A stretch of DNA of 64,000 bases from Amorphochlora amoebiformis (GCA_054601695.1 BAAHQB010000151.1:372001-436000), one strand, 5' to 3'; counted from the stretch's first letter, positions 1-62,028 are shown. Numbers and translations are program-made. Notes: generated from the sequence alone by a model not told the origin.

Positions 1-115
<115 letters not shown>

Positions 116-204
116 GTATTATATATAAAATATATAATATATATATATATATATATATAATATATATATACATATATATATATATATGTATATATATATA
201 CATA

Positions 205-39109
<38,905 letters not shown>

Positions 39110-39208
39110 GTGACACGTGTCGTGGTCTTGCTAATTCTGACACCCAGTCACGCATCGTGACTTTCCTGGACAACGGCGGGACACCATCATCAAGCGACGT
39201 GACCTCGT
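39110..39208. promoter_or_regulatory. Divergent promoter with G-box-like palindromes
   Basis: Between the DGD start (39109 or 39055) and the start of the plus-strand gene (39209) there are only 99-153 bp. This gap contains CCACGTGACACGTGTCG, i.e. two overlapping-range CACGTG cores (39107-39119), and CGACGTGAC at 39197-39205. No AT repeat interrupts it. CACGTG is a well-known bZIP/bHLH site in light-responsive promoters of other organisms; its role here is inference. Confidence 0.5.
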
Positions 39209-44436
<5,228 letters not shown>

Positions 44437-44999
44437 CGATACATCAACGTGATGTTTATATTTACATCCAAAACAACCACCCGCAAAAAGAATAAGAGAT
44501 TTAAAAAGCTAGGTTCATTTATTTTAGAGAGAGAGGGGGGGGGGGGAGAGAGCGAGAGAGAGAGAAAGAGAGAGAGATCGAGACAGAAAGAGAGAGAGAG
44601 AGAGAGAGCGAGCGAGAGAGCGAGAGAGACAGTGCAAGAATAACGAGAAGAAGAAATTGAGATGGAACATGTTTTTATTCAAAATATCACTACCGTACAG
44701 ATTTGCGTATCTTTTTTTTCCTATATAGCTTTACTGCTCGATTTGTACTTTCGGGGAAATTTTTTCGGGTGTTTAATTTTTCGACAACCATACAACTTTC
44801 GCTCGTTGGGTATTTTTTTGTATTGCTTGTTTGCTTGTTTGGTCGTCTATATTGAACGGTTCTATTTTGGGTTTGAGTTCGTGGGTGAATTTAGGACATT
44901 CTAGGTCTTACTAGTCATTCTGTCATGGAAATTTACAAATTATAAGTCATCATTTCCCTTGATAAATGAGTTACGTGTATGTATCTACTGTATATACTA

Positions 45000-45040
<41 letters not shown>

Positions 45041-45047
45041 TTATATC

Positions 45048-45092
<45 letters not shown>

Positions 45093-45101
45093 GGCCTTAG
45101 A

Positions 45102-45141
<40 letters not shown>

Positions 45142-45201
45142 GTACTAGATCTAGTAGATATTGTGTAATCATTATATATCAGATATATCATGATCATGAT
45201 A

Positions 45202-45239
<38 letters not shown>

Positions 45240-45529
45240 GTATTGGTATATATGGAGACATACATTAGCATCATTATATAACGTCTGTATATATTAAATT
45301 AGAGAGTTTGTTTGTTGTCTTAAGAGATGTGAGATCAGATGTTTTATGTGTTAAGATTTGTGTGATGAGATAATTTATGTATTATTAAGATCTATGTGGC
45401 GAAGGGAAGGATTAAGGCAAGGGCAAAGGCAAAGCCAATCTTGTCGGCGTCTCGATGCCCAACCCACTTCCGTCGCCACGAACCCAAACCCGAACCCGAA
45501 CCCGAACCCGAACCCGAACCCGAACCCGA

Positions 45530-45594
<65 letters not shown>

Positions 45595-45629
45595 ACATAT
45601 ACATACATATATATATATATATATGTATG

Positions 45630-45666
<37 letters not shown>

Positions 45667-45673
45667 AATATAA

Positions 45674-45724
<51 letters not shown>

Positions 45725-46057
45725 ACATACATACATATATGTATATGTATATAATATACCGTTACATTTAAGATATATGTATATGTATATATCTGGTTTT
45801 GGATGTGACATGAGTGTGTACCTTAGCCGCTTTTCGCGAGAGTTGCAGGTTGAAATGGTGGGATATTTTCGCGGCGATACGTTCATTCCAACAGATCCCT
45901 TTCCTATACCGCCAAAGAAGCCCATAGATATCTCACAGTTACCGCATATTCACCTATGTTGCCCGCTTGTGGTCAAACCGGCAGCCGCGAGTGACCACCC
46001 GACTTTTTTAAAAAAGCGTCTCCCAGAAAAGCCACAAGGTTTAAAAAGGCGGCATCG
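44437..46057. other. Intergenic stretch before mL54-like gene
   Basis: Contains a G12 run and (GA)n at 44524-44635, AT runs at 45003-45240, and a hexamer array of AACCCG (about eight copies, 45483-45532) that is a variant of the telomere motif. AT and GT runs follow to 45790. The 260 bp before the mL54 start are of mixed composition and probably hold its promoter and 5' UTR, including TTTTTTAAAAAA near 46005. Confidence 0.5.
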
Positions 46058-48254
<2,197 letters not shown>

Positions 48255-48648
48255 TCGAAAATCACCTAAGCATGTGGACTTCGACTGACGCCAAGACGGC
48301 ACAGTGAGGATGTGAGGCAAATCTAGCAAATGACGCCAATAGCCTATTTTCGAGGACAAAGAAAACCGGCCCAACACACAGGCTGTAATTCGAAGGGTCT
48401 GGTCTCGCGTGTGACTGGTATTGAAGTGCGTTACATGTGTGATGGGTATTCGAGTAGTGTGTGACGGGTATACAGGTGCATCATAGTAACTGTAACAGTA
48501 TCGATCCATATCCCCCTCACGGCTGACTTTGGGTAGTTTTGGATTGGGTGTTATAGCTATGAATGATTTGTGTGCGTGCAAGTTGGCGTTGTGTTGCAAA
48601 CTTAACATCATTTGAATTCAAATTCAGATGTCTGTCTTCAAAACTATG

Positions 48649-48688
<40 letters not shown>

Positions 48689-48724
48689 GTGTGTACATAT
48701 GATATATATGTCTAGTATGTGCAC

Positions 48725-48764
<40 letters not shown>

Positions 48765-49259
48765 AGTATATATAAATATATAGCATCTAGAGTACAGTAT
48801 ACGTAGCAAGTAGTAGTAGATCATCGGGCAGTGCTTGGCAACTGCTTGCATCGATCATGAGTCATCGCTGATTCAGTACTTGTGCATTGAGAACTTCTAG
48901 AATACCAATCGGCAAGAATCTTAAATTAAAGTAGCATCATATACCGCAAGAGGAATATTGACTAGATTGACTTGATTCATCGCGCGGCAGTTTAAACTTA
49001 ATAAAATTTACGCTCGCATTACATGTAGTGAGTGATTATGCAGTCCTTGATACGCTCCGGATTGATGATTATGTACCTAAACCGTTCATCACTCTAACAG
49101 TTCATTCATTCACATATATCCATTCATTGTATCAAATCGCTGCACATGCACATGCTGACATGCCGTGACATGTATGTACGCAAACGTCGTATGTACGCGT
49201 ATTACATATTTATATAAATGCAATATTTTACATACATTTATACACATACACACACACAC

Positions 49260-49302
<43 letters not shown>

Positions 49303-49334
49303 CTCTGATAAACACATACACACATATACATATA

Positions 49335-49389
<55 letters not shown>

Positions 49390-49392
49390 CGT

Positions 49393-49430
<38 letters not shown>

Positions 49431-49495
49431 CACACATATATATATATATATATATATATTAATATATGCATATATACATGTGTATATATATCATG

Positions 49496-49529
<34 letters not shown>

Positions 49530-49584
49530 TTTTTATATATACATATATACGCATTGTACAACGCATATATACATATATGTGTGT

Positions 49585-49687
<103 letters not shown>

Positions 49688-49688
49688 T

Positions 49689-49734
<46 letters not shown>

Positions 49735-49762
49735 TACACACACACTCACACACGCACACACA

Positions 49763-49802
<40 letters not shown>

Positions 49803-49803
49803 C

Positions 49804-49851
<48 letters not shown>

Positions 49852-49963
49852 TATACATATGTATACACATATATATACACATACACACATACATACACAC
49901 ATATATATATACACATAAATACATATGATTATGTCTAACTAGATCTATGTGAAAAAATATATA

Positions 49964-49998
<35 letters not shown>

Positions 49999-50294
49999 AT
50001 TATGTCTAACTAGATCTATGTGAAAAATTATACATATCATAGTGTAGATATAATATATATGTGTATATATATATGTGTGTATATACATATGTGTACAAAT
50101 GCAGTTATAATTTTATGTAATATTATAGTTTTAAAACTATAACAGGTAATATAATTATATGTATACATATATAATATATATATACATATATATATATATA
50201 TATGCAAACGTACAGAGAGAGAGAGAGAGAAAGAGGAAAGGAAGAGAGAGAGAGAGGGAATGAGAGAGGGAGTGAGAGAGAGAGAGAGGAGAGA

Positions 50295-50720
<426 letters not shown>

Positions 50721-50743
50721 CAGAGAGAGAGAGAGAGAGAGAG

Positions 50744-50861
<118 letters not shown>

Positions 50862-50888
50862 AAAAAAATAAAGAAGAGAAAAAAAAAT

Positions 50889-50954
<66 letters not shown>

Positions 50955-51004
50955 GGATAGTATTACACACATACATACATATTTTTACATATATATTATA
51001 TATG

Positions 51005-51035
<31 letters not shown>

Positions 51036-51037
51036 TG

Positions 51038-51374
<337 letters not shown>

Positions 51375-51392
51375 TATATATACTGTATAATC

Positions 51393-51457
<65 letters not shown>

Positions 51458-51458
51458 G

Positions 51459-51528
<70 letters not shown>

Positions 51529-51660
51529 TTCAATGCACACACACCATATAAATACATACGTATACATATACATATATATATATGTATATATATATACATT
51601 ATATATACTTATATATATATATATATACTTATATATATATAATATATATACATATATATA

Positions 51661-51726
<66 letters not shown>

Positions 51727-51730
51727 AATA

Positions 51731-51776
<46 letters not shown>

Positions 51777-51841
51777 TGCATATGTATATATGTACATATA
51801 TATATATATATATAAATATACAATGCACACACAACATATAA

Positions 51842-51945
<104 letters not shown>

Positions 51946-52050
51946 TAATAAATTTTAATAGTATATAGATATAATATATATATATATATGTATATGTGTA
52001 CATGTGTGTATGTGTATACATATATATATATATAGTTATAAATATACATA

Positions 52051-52084
<34 letters not shown>

Positions 52085-52116
52085 TATATATTATATATAT
52101 TATATATGCATATATG

Positions 52117-52158
<42 letters not shown>

Positions 52159-52172
52159 AATATATAAATTAT

Positions 52173-52253
<81 letters not shown>

Positions 52254-52281
52254 ATATATAGTATAATTATAATACTAAAAT

Positions 52282-52388
<107 letters not shown>

Positions 52389-52492
52389 GTGTGTATATGT
52401 GTGTAAATGTGTATATATGTATATATATATATATAGATATAGTATAATTATATGTGATATTAAAATTATAGAGTACAATATTTTTTTATATA

Positions 52493-52615
<123 letters not shown>

Positions 52616-52802
52616 ATATGTGTATCACAGTGTATGTGTATGTATATGTAGTATATAGATAATGCATATATGTATGTATGGTAGTTGCAAAAGTACTTTT
52701 TTGTGCAGGAAGATTACGGTGCACACTGGCGAGTGTGATGTGAAATGATGTGTACCGTATGCCCATTGCTTCTCTTAAGTACGGGGGGGGTTGAGTATCT
52801 GG

Positions 52803-52838
52803 TCTCGAGATCTCTGGAGATCTCTGGAGATCTCGAGA
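52803..52838. promoter_or_regulatory. Inverted repeat upstream of aldolase
   Basis: Perfect 12-bp arms (TCTCGAGATCTC and GAGATCTCGAGA) around a 12-bp spacer that is itself a repeat of TGGAGATCTC. It lies 554 bp before the aldolase ATG. Confidence 0.6.
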
Positions 52839-53218
52839 GATCTAGACAGAAGTCAGCCTCGAACACCCCATGTTTTTCATGAGGCATCTTTCTCGTATGT
52901 ATGTGAGCGTCGAATGAGCAGGCCAACAACGAAGCAATGCAATCGCACGAACAAAATCGCTCAGCGCACGATATCCCGACCCTACCGCATTCAAGGCTTC
53001 CTATAGACCCACAGTTCCCTTTCGCTGCCCTGAGTAGCAATGTAGTGTCCCTTTCCAACTCGTTACCTGTTTTCCCTCCGGCCCCCCCGCTATGTTTTCC
53101 CTCGCGAAGGTGGTCAAGGCCATCAGCATTACGAATCTCTTCGGAATCCCAAAGTTGAATATTTGGGAGAACTTGTTAATTCGTCGGGTCTCAGTGTCAT
53201 CCTGTGTGACCCCAGTGA

Positions 53219-53256
53219 TGTCCTAGGGATGTCCGTAACGGGACATCCCTAGGACA
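53219..53256. promoter_or_regulatory. Perfect 16-bp stem-loop before aldolase
   Basis: TGTCCTAGGGATGTCC is followed by GTAACG and the exact reverse complement GGACATCCCTAGGACA. It ends 135 bp before the aldolase start codon, in the promoter or 5' UTR. The arms are mixed-composition sequence, so a perfect match is unlikely by chance. Confidence 0.75.
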
Positions 53257-53391
53257 CAAGTCATCCGTGGCTCGACCGAAAAGATTGTGAAAAGCATCGG
53301 GCCGTTCGTATCTCCAACGCCATCGGCCCGTTGCCCGCGACGTAGATACCTTCTACGCACTTCTCAGCTCGAATCGTCGCTAGAAGCCAAC

Positions 53392-54771
53392 ATGTACCAG
53401 ACCATCGGAGAAGACCGCTCTGACAAGAAGTACGCCAGCTGGGGCCTGGCCTCATCCATGATCGCCAACGTGGCTCTCGTCGGCGCCATCTGCTTCGTCG
53501 CGTCCAGCGGTGCCGCTGATGTGCAGACCGGCGTCAGCATTCGCTCTGCTCCCGTCGTTGCTCCAATGAGGATGATGCCAACACGTAACGCTTTCCGCAT
53601 GCAGCCCCGCAACCTCCGCGCTAACGCCGAAGCTTCTCTTGAGCTCAAGGGCTACATCCCCTACCCTGATACCACCGGTAAGGAGCTCACCAAGCTCCCC
53701 CCTATTCAGGAGAAATCCCCGTACTCTGATGAGCTTAAGGCCACTGCCGCTGCCATTGTTGCTGACGGTAAGGGTATCCTCGCGTGCGATGAGTCCACCA
53801 AGACCATCGGCAAGCGCCTCGAGCAGATTGGTGTTCCCAACGAGGAGACCTACCGTCGTCAGTGGCGCGAGCTTCTTTTCCGCACTCCGAAGATGAACGA
53901 GGCCATCTCGTCCGCCATCCTCTACGAAGAGACTCTCGCCCAGAACGCCGCCGATGGAACCCCTTTCGTCGACATTATGAAGGCCAACAACGTGATCCCG
54001 GGTATCAAGGTCGACACTGGTGTTCGCGCCACCTTCATGGACGGCGAGACCATCACCGACGGTCTCGATGGACTTGCCGAGCGCGCCGCCGGCTATTACA
54101 AGCAGGGAGCTCGCTTCGCCAAGTGGCGCGGTGTTCTCCGCATCGACCCCAACGGTGCTCCCTCCATGGAGGCCATCGAGGCCAACGCCCGCTCTCTTGC
54201 CCACTACGGTAAGATCTGCCAGATGAACGGTCTTGTGCCCATCATCGAGCCTGAGGTTCTTATGGATGGACCCCACACCATCGAGACCCAGGCCTGGGTT
54301 ACCGAGAAGGTTCAGGCTGCTACCATGAAGGCTCTTTCTGACGTCAACATCGAGTGGGAGGGTATGCTTCTCAAGCCCAACATGATCCTTCCTGGTACCG
54401 ACTCTGGAACTACTGCTACCCCCGAGGAGGTTGCTAAGTTCACCGTCGAGGGACTTAAGCGCACCCTTCCCGCCGCCGTCCCGGGTATCACCTTCCTTTC
54501 TGGTGGTCAGTCTGAGGAGGAGGCTACCCGCAACCTCAATGCCATGAACAAGCTCTACCCTAATGCCCCGTGGAAGCTCTCCTTCTCCTTCGGACGCGCC
54601 CTCCAGGCTTCCGTCCTTAAGGCTTGGGATGGAAAGGACGAGAACGTCGGAGCTGCCCAGAACCTCTTCTACGCTCTCGCCAAGGCCAACGGAGATGCTG
54701 CTCTCGGCAAGTTCGAGGGTGCTCACCCTGCCACCACCGGTTCTCTCTACGAGAAGAACTACGTCTACTAA
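53392..54771 (+). CDS. Plastid class I fructose-bisphosphate aldolase
   Basis: Cleaves or forms fructose-1,6-bisphosphate (Calvin cycle, glycolysis). A single exon of 459 residues. Residues 17-38 are hydrophobic (signal-like), followed by a basic stretch rich in Arg, Pro and Met to about 78: a bipartite complex-plastid presequence without Phe at the likely cleavage point (SSG-AADVQ). The mature domain is full length. Visible catalytic residues by family alignment: Asp133 (ILACDES), Lys206 (GIKVDTG), Lys244 (ARFAKWR), Glu286 (IIEPE), Schiff-base Lys328 (LLKPNM), Ser370 (FLSGGQ), Arg402 (FGRAL) and the C-terminal Tyr459. An upstream in-frame ATG at 53287 would add 35 residues; I prefer 53392 because it puts the hydrophobic core near the N-terminus. 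It lacks introns and has strongly C-ending, high-expression codons, unlike its neighbours. Confidence 0.97.
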   Translation: MYQTIGEDRSDKKYASWGLASSMIANVALVGAICFVASSGAADVQTGVSIRSAPVVAPMRMMPTRNAFRMQPRNLRANAEASLELKGYIPYPDTTGKELTKLPPIQEKSPYSDELKATAAAIVADGKGILACDESTKTIGKRLEQIGVPNEETYRRQWRELLFRTPKMNEAISSAILYEETLAQNAADGTPFVDIMKANNVIPGIKVDTGVRATFMDGETITDGLDGLAERAAGYYKQGARFAKWRGVLRIDPNGAPSMEAIEANARSLAHYGKICQMNGLVPIIEPEVLMDGPHTIETQAWVTEKVQAATMKALSDVNIEWEGMLLKPNMILPGTDSGTTATPEEVAKFTVEGLKRTLPAAVPGITFLSGGQSEEEATRNLNAMNKLYPNAPWKLSFSFGRALQASVLKAWDGKDENVGAAQNLFYALAKANGDAALGKFEGAHPATTGSLYEKNYVY

Positions 54772-55655
54772 GCAGTCTCCTAGACCGACTCAACGACTCG
54801 TGACGAGGCTTGATTCACGAGTCCGAATGTCAACTGGGATAGATAGAGACCATTTTTAGTAACCAGAAACTCTTTTTTTCCTCTCTTTAGTGTCTAGAGT
54901 TCTCTCCAGAACCATCGCTTGAAAAAAGAAAAAACCACCCACCCCCTTCCATTTTCGGCTCCGCATTATTATCATCGCTCGTGTGCAGCGAGAGTATTGG
55001 ATGACTTCGGATCTTAAGACTTGAGTTAGACTTGTGCTTTCCATGACGCGCGCGTTTTTTCCGCGGGACCGCGAATGATTTCGAACTTAACGATAGAAAA
55101 AGAGACAAATTTTAACCCGAGATAAAACCCATATTAAACATATGTGTCTATATATATTAGATATGCACACACACATATCTAGCATATATATATATATGTA
55201 TGTATGTATATATGTATATACATACATATACACATACGCATATACAAATACAAACATTTTGTCAGTTTAAACTTTATACGGAATGTTCAACCGTAATTAA
55301 CACAGCAGTTTACTCAGTACACTCTAGACACTAAGGCTTTTACTAAATTGGTGTGAGATCTCTAGATCTAGTAGTGTACGAAAATTTAGTTTATATGTGG
55401 TTTTCTTTCGCGCTCCATTACTCTAATTTTTCTCATGTTCCAAGCCCACTGGTCATTCAGTAGCTAGCAACTAGAGCAAGCAATAATATATTTGCTACCA
55501 GTCTAGAGCTAGCTAGGGACTAGAGGGACACAGATAATCACAAACTAATTTAGTGCATATGAACAAATAGTTATGCGGTTGGTGCAATTCTTAATATGAA
55601 AGCATACTGATCACATCATGCACACATTATATATATGTATAATATGTATATATCT

Positions 55656-55694
<39 letters not shown>

Positions 55695-55930
55695 GCCTAC
55701 TATACACTAGATCTAGTAGATGTACATACATATGTGTATATATCAGTATATATATATATATATACTATATATATATATAAATTGTGATATGCTATGATGG
55801 TATATATATGCACATATATATATATATATATATATATATGCATGTGTATATATATACATATTTTTATACATATTATATGTATATTTATCTACATATATAT
55901 ATATATATGTATTATATATATATATATATG

Positions 55931-56025
<95 letters not shown>

Positions 56026-56352
56026 GCATATATTGTTTGTGCGCGAGTGTAAAGAGGTCCTTGAAGTATAAGTTGATAACACGGAAAATCAATTGCAGCT
56101 GTCAAATTTGTCACCGGAGATCTACCCTTCCCCCGTCTCCGCCCCATCTCCACCCCGTCTCCGAACCGTCTCCGCCTTGTCTCCGCCTCGTCTTCACCCC
56201 CGTCTACGCGCCATCTTCGGCGATTATATGGGCCTAGCCTTTTTCAAAGCATAGATGCATTCAACTGCGATGATGAATTTCAACCCCACACACCACCGTG
56301 CCATGTATCGTTTCATCTATATATATATATATTTATATATATTATATATATG

Positions 56353-56386
<34 letters not shown>

Positions 56387-56415
56387 AACTACATATATAC
56401 ATACACACACACATA

Positions 56416-56473
<58 letters not shown>

Positions 56474-56498
56474 TATATATATATATGCATTTAACAAC

Positions 56499-56550
<52 letters not shown>

Positions 56551-57182
56551 ATATATATATATGCCTACGCTAACATCATGATATGATGGGAATATGCCAA
56601 TATGCCTACATTAACATGGTGATACTAATGGGAATATGGCAATATGTGTACCTTAACATGGTGATACTGATAGGAACATGTCAATAGGCCTTCATTACCA
56701 TGGTAGTGATAGGAATATGGCAATATGTGTACCTTAACATGGTGATACTGATAGGAATATGCCAATAGGCGTTGATTACCATGGTAGTGATAAGAATATG
56801 TCAAAATGTCTACCTTAGCATGGTGATACTGATAGGAATATGGCAATAGGCGTTCATTACCATGGTAGTGATACGAGCATGGCAGTGTGCCTACAGTAAC
56901 ACGTGGTAGTTGCATGTTACTCATAACAGTGGGCCTATGTTAACACGCTGGTAGTTGCATGTATCACCGATAAGAGTGGCCTACATTCACGGTGGTAGTT
57001 GCATACATTATCACGGCGGCACTTGCATGTATTAGTCATCAGAGTGTCTCTACATATAATATTAACACGCTAAAAACTTGCATGTATTACTGTTACGAAT
57101 ATGTCTACATTAACCTATATATATATGTGTATATATGCGTGTATATATTGTTCAATATATATATATATATTTATATACATAC

Positions 57183-57215
<33 letters not shown>

Positions 57216-57221
57216 ATGTCT

Positions 57222-57286
<65 letters not shown>

Positions 57287-57638
57287 AATATATATTAGAA
57301 GTGATATTAGCATATTCCTATGAGTAATACATGCAAGTAGCAGCATGTTAATGTAAGCATATTGGCATATTGGCATATTCCTATCACTAATACACACAAG
57401 AAGCACCATGTTAACATACGCATAATATGGGCAGAGTCTTATTAGTGATACTTGCAACCCGCAGCATGGAGAGGCCTATTCTTATTAATGATACATGCAA
57501 GTAGCACCACGTTGTTGTTGGTGAAGGTGACGCGAAAGGATTAGGTTTTGTTAGTGTGGTGAAGTGAAGTGTAGTGTTTATGTAGTGTGAGTTATTCGGG
57601 TGAGTTACCATGTTGAGTTATGACGGTCACGGCGACGG
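54772..57638. other. Intergenic region between convergent aldolase and PGK
   Basis: 54772-55130 is the aldolase 3' flank with T-rich stretches. 55140-55790 is AT-rich unique DNA with an ACTAGATCTAGT palindrome (55705-55716) that also occurs at 45145-45156. AT runs follow at 55800-56020. 56100-56220 has CCGTCTCCGCC-type short repeats. From 56560 a satellite begins (listed separately). No gene recognised. Confidence 0.6.
56560..57520. repeat. Inverted pair of ~41-bp satellite arrays
   Basis: At 56560-57120 about a dozen units of ~41 bp (GGAATATGCCAAT, then TTAACATGGTGATACT) alternate between two variants, giving an ~80-bp higher-order period. At 57299-57520 related units lie in reverse orientation (CATGTTAATGTAAGCATATT). 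AT runs separate the two arms. The right arm is within 340 bp downstream of the PGK stop codon. Confidence 0.75.
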
Positions 57639-57800
57639 TCACGCATCATCCAGAGCCGCCACGCCTGGCAGCTCCTTTCCTTCCAGCATCTCCAAACTAC
57701 ATCATATATATATATATATATATATTATATATAATATACCCAAATACATATATTATAAATAGAGTATGTATATTATATACATATATATATATATTCACAT

Positions 57801-57864
<64 letters not shown>

Positions 57865-57971
57865 GTATATATATGTATACATATACACACATATACACAT
57901 ATATATTATATACACATACATATACATATAAAAACATACATACATATACATACATATATATATATATATGT

Positions 57972-58025
<54 letters not shown>

Positions 58026-58426
58026 AGGTCCAGAAGGTCCAGTTGTCCCATAAAGTCGGCAATCCCCAAGTTGAGATTCGACAACCATATATAAACCGGA
58101 AGACCTTCAGGCCATATATAAACCGGAAGACCATCAGACTACTCACTGAAAACAAAACCCAAGACAACGACTTAGTGAAAACAAAACCCAAGACGACGAC
58201 GGCGACGACGACGACTTGCAGGAACTACGCGTTGAGGGGGAGTGTTACAACATGTAGAGATAGCACGGAACCTATAGCTACTTAACTTCACAGCGGCTGG
58301 CTAGACAACCGTCAGTTTAGAGTATACGAGTAGTAGCACAATAATCGGAACCCAGGAAACCTCGGAACCCATAGGTTCAGGAGGAAGTATGAAAGGAAGG
58401 AAGGAAGTATCCGAAATACCGGAACA

Positions 58427-58474
<48 letters not shown>

Positions 58475-58482
58475 TATATTTA

Positions 58483-58539
<57 letters not shown>

Positions 58540-58578
58540 TATATATATATATATATATATTATATATGCATACATATT

Positions 58579-58643
<65 letters not shown>

Positions 58644-58656
58644 TACACACACACAT

Positions 58657-58730
<74 letters not shown>

Positions 58731-58816
58731 ATATAAATATATACATACATACATACATACACATATTATATACACATATACATACATATACAAAATATAT
58801 AACACACACACACATA

Positions 58817-58855
<39 letters not shown>

Positions 58856-58888
58856 CAATACATGTAAATATACATACATATATATTTG

Positions 58889-58949
<61 letters not shown>

Positions 58950-58962
58950 GTCTATCAGAATG

Positions 58963-58996
<34 letters not shown>

Positions 58997-58999
58997 TAT

Positions 59000-59050
<51 letters not shown>

Positions 59051-61717
59051 GGTATATGAGTGCATTGATGTGATATATGGTATATGTTCAATACGAGTGG
59101 TGTATGGTTTATGATTTGGTATACGTTATATGATTTGTATGTTATATCATGCGGAAGAGGGTATATGCTATATGATGCGGTAGATGTATATGCTATATGA
59201 TGCGGTAGATGTATATGCTATATGATGCGGTAGATGTATATGCTATATGATGCGGTAGATGTATATGCTATATCATGCGGTAGATGTATATGCTATATCA
59301 TGCGGTAGATGTATATGCTATATCATGCGGTAGATTGTATATGGTATATGATTTATGATTTAGCATACGGCATTTTGTATACGGTGTGTATACATATGGT
59401 CTAGGATGTGATATATGGTCTAGGAAGTGGTATATGGTATATGATGTGGCGTATAGCACGTGGTGTATGATGTGGCATATGGCATATGGTATATGGTGTG
59501 TGTAGGATTTGTTATATGTCTGCTATATGATGTGTTATATGGCATATGGTGTATGGTGTATGCAATGCGATATGATATATCTGGTTTAGGATGCGGTGTA
59601 TGGTAAATGATGTATCATATGGTATATTATGTGGCATATGGCAAACATAATGCATGAGAAATGCAATAGGATGTGGAGTATGGTATGATACATGATGTGG
59701 TGTGTAATAAATATGCTATGATATGAGATACATGGTGCGGTGTGTAATAAGTAATGAGTTAAGTTTACGGTTTGTGATGTGACATATGGTAAATGAGGAT
59801 ATGGTATATCATGTGCTACATGCCATATAGGGAGGCATAAGGTATGTATATGATGCGGCATATGATGCGGCATATGGTACATGATATACGGTATTTGATG
59901 TGGACATGGCATACGATGTGGCATGTGCTGCATGATGTGTGGTATGTGTGCCATATGGTATACGATGTGGCATATGGTAAATGATGTGGCATATGGTACA
60001 TGATATACGGTATTTGATGTTGACATGGCATACGATGTGGCATGTGCTGCATGATGTGTGGTATGTGTGCCATATGGTATACGATGTGGCATATGGTAAA
60101 TGATGTGGCATATGGTACATGATATACGGTATTTGATGTGGACATGGCATACGATGTGGCATGTGCTGCATGATGTGTGCTATGTGTGGCATATGGTATA
60201 CGAGGCGCCATATGGTAAATGATGGGGCATAACGTATGTCATGTATGGCGTACGGTATGTCATGTATGCCATATGGTATATGATGTGGCATATGGTAAAT
60301 GATGCGCCATATGGTATATGATGTGGCATATGGTATGTCATGTATGACATATGGTATACGATGCGCCATATGGTATATGATGCGCATATGGTATATGATG
60401 TGGCATATGGTATGTCATGTATGGCATACGGTATACGATGCGCCATGTGGTATTTGATGCGCATATGGTGTATGATGTGGCATATGGTATGTCATGTATG
60501 GCATATGGTATATGATGTTGCATATGGTATGTGATGTATGGCATACGGTATACGATGCGCCATATGGTATATGATGCGCCATATGGTATATGATGTGGCA
60601 TATGGTATGTCATGTATGGCATATGGTATATGATGTGGCATATGGTATATGATGCGGCATATGGTATATGATGTGGCATACGGTATGTCATGTATGGCAT
60701 GTGGTATATGATGTGGCATACGGTATATGATGTGGCATATGGTATGCCATGTATGACATATGGTATGTCATGTATGGCATGTGGTATATGATGTGGCATA
60801 TGGTATATGATGCGCCATATGGTATTGATGTGGCATATGGTATGTCACGTATGGCATATGGTATACGATGCGCCATATGGTATATGATGCGGCATATGGT
60901 GTATGATGTGGCATATGGTATATCATATATGGCATATGGTATATGATGTGGCATATGGTATATGATGCGCATATGGTATATGATGTGGCATATGGTATGT
61001 GATGTATGACATATGGTATATGGCATATGGTATATGATGCGGCATATGGTGTATGATGTGGCATATGGTATATGATGTGGCATATAGTAGATGATGTGCA
61101 TGGCATATAGTATGTGATATATGGTACATAATGTGGTATATGGCATATGATGTGGTATGTGACATATATGGTAAATGGTATATGGTATATGATGTGGCAT
61201 ATGACATATGGTACATGATATATGGTATACGGTATATGAGATATATGATGTGCCATATGTATGGCATTTAGTAGTGTGGTACATGATATCTGGTATATGT
61301 TACATGATATAGGTTACATGATATATGGTATGTGATGTGCATATGGCATAAGGTTTTACCTTGCTCCGCCTCCTGTGGATATGTGGCTCAGCTTATCCGC
61401 ATAACCGCTAAATCGATATCACAATTAATACAGACATATATATCTATATATGTATATATATATATATATATATGTGTGTAGTATATATTTATATATATAC
61501 TTATACATATGTATGTGTATATGTATATATATATACATGTAATATACATATGTACACACATATACACACATGCATGTATGTACGGTTGTAGACATGTATT
61601 TATGTATAAGCACACATGTATGCATTTATTTGCATACACATAAATACATAACATACTTATATACATATGAATCTACGAATCTACGTAAAAAATTTCTATG
61701 TATAATTTGATGATGCT

Positions 61718-61764
<47 letters not shown>

Positions 61765-61847
61765 TATACATACGAATATATATATATATATATTACATGT
61801 ATGTGTAACATACATATACATACATATATTATTCTAAATGTAGATAA

Positions 61848-61882
<35 letters not shown>

Positions 61883-62028
61883 TATATATATATATATGTA
61901 TGTAGATATATATGTATGTAATGTATATGTTGTTAGATGTGGTATGCGAACCCTTTCTTGACAGCAGCGACTGAGTCCCCGCCTCCGACAATGCTCACCG
62001 CACCCTAAATACCAATATCAAAACACCA

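Noticed and set aside
44662-44904. 80-residue hydrophobic plus-strand ORF
   Set aside because: T-rich DNA translates as Phe/Leu/Tyr; no supporting start context or neighbour.
53452-54726. 424-residue minus-strand ORF antisense to aldolase
   Set aside because: Arises from codon bias of the aldolase gene; no motif and fully overlapped by a complete enzyme on the other strand.
59586-61284. Minus-strand ORFs rich in His, Met, Pro and Tyr
   Set aside because: Translations of the PGK-intron satellite; no non-repeat part.
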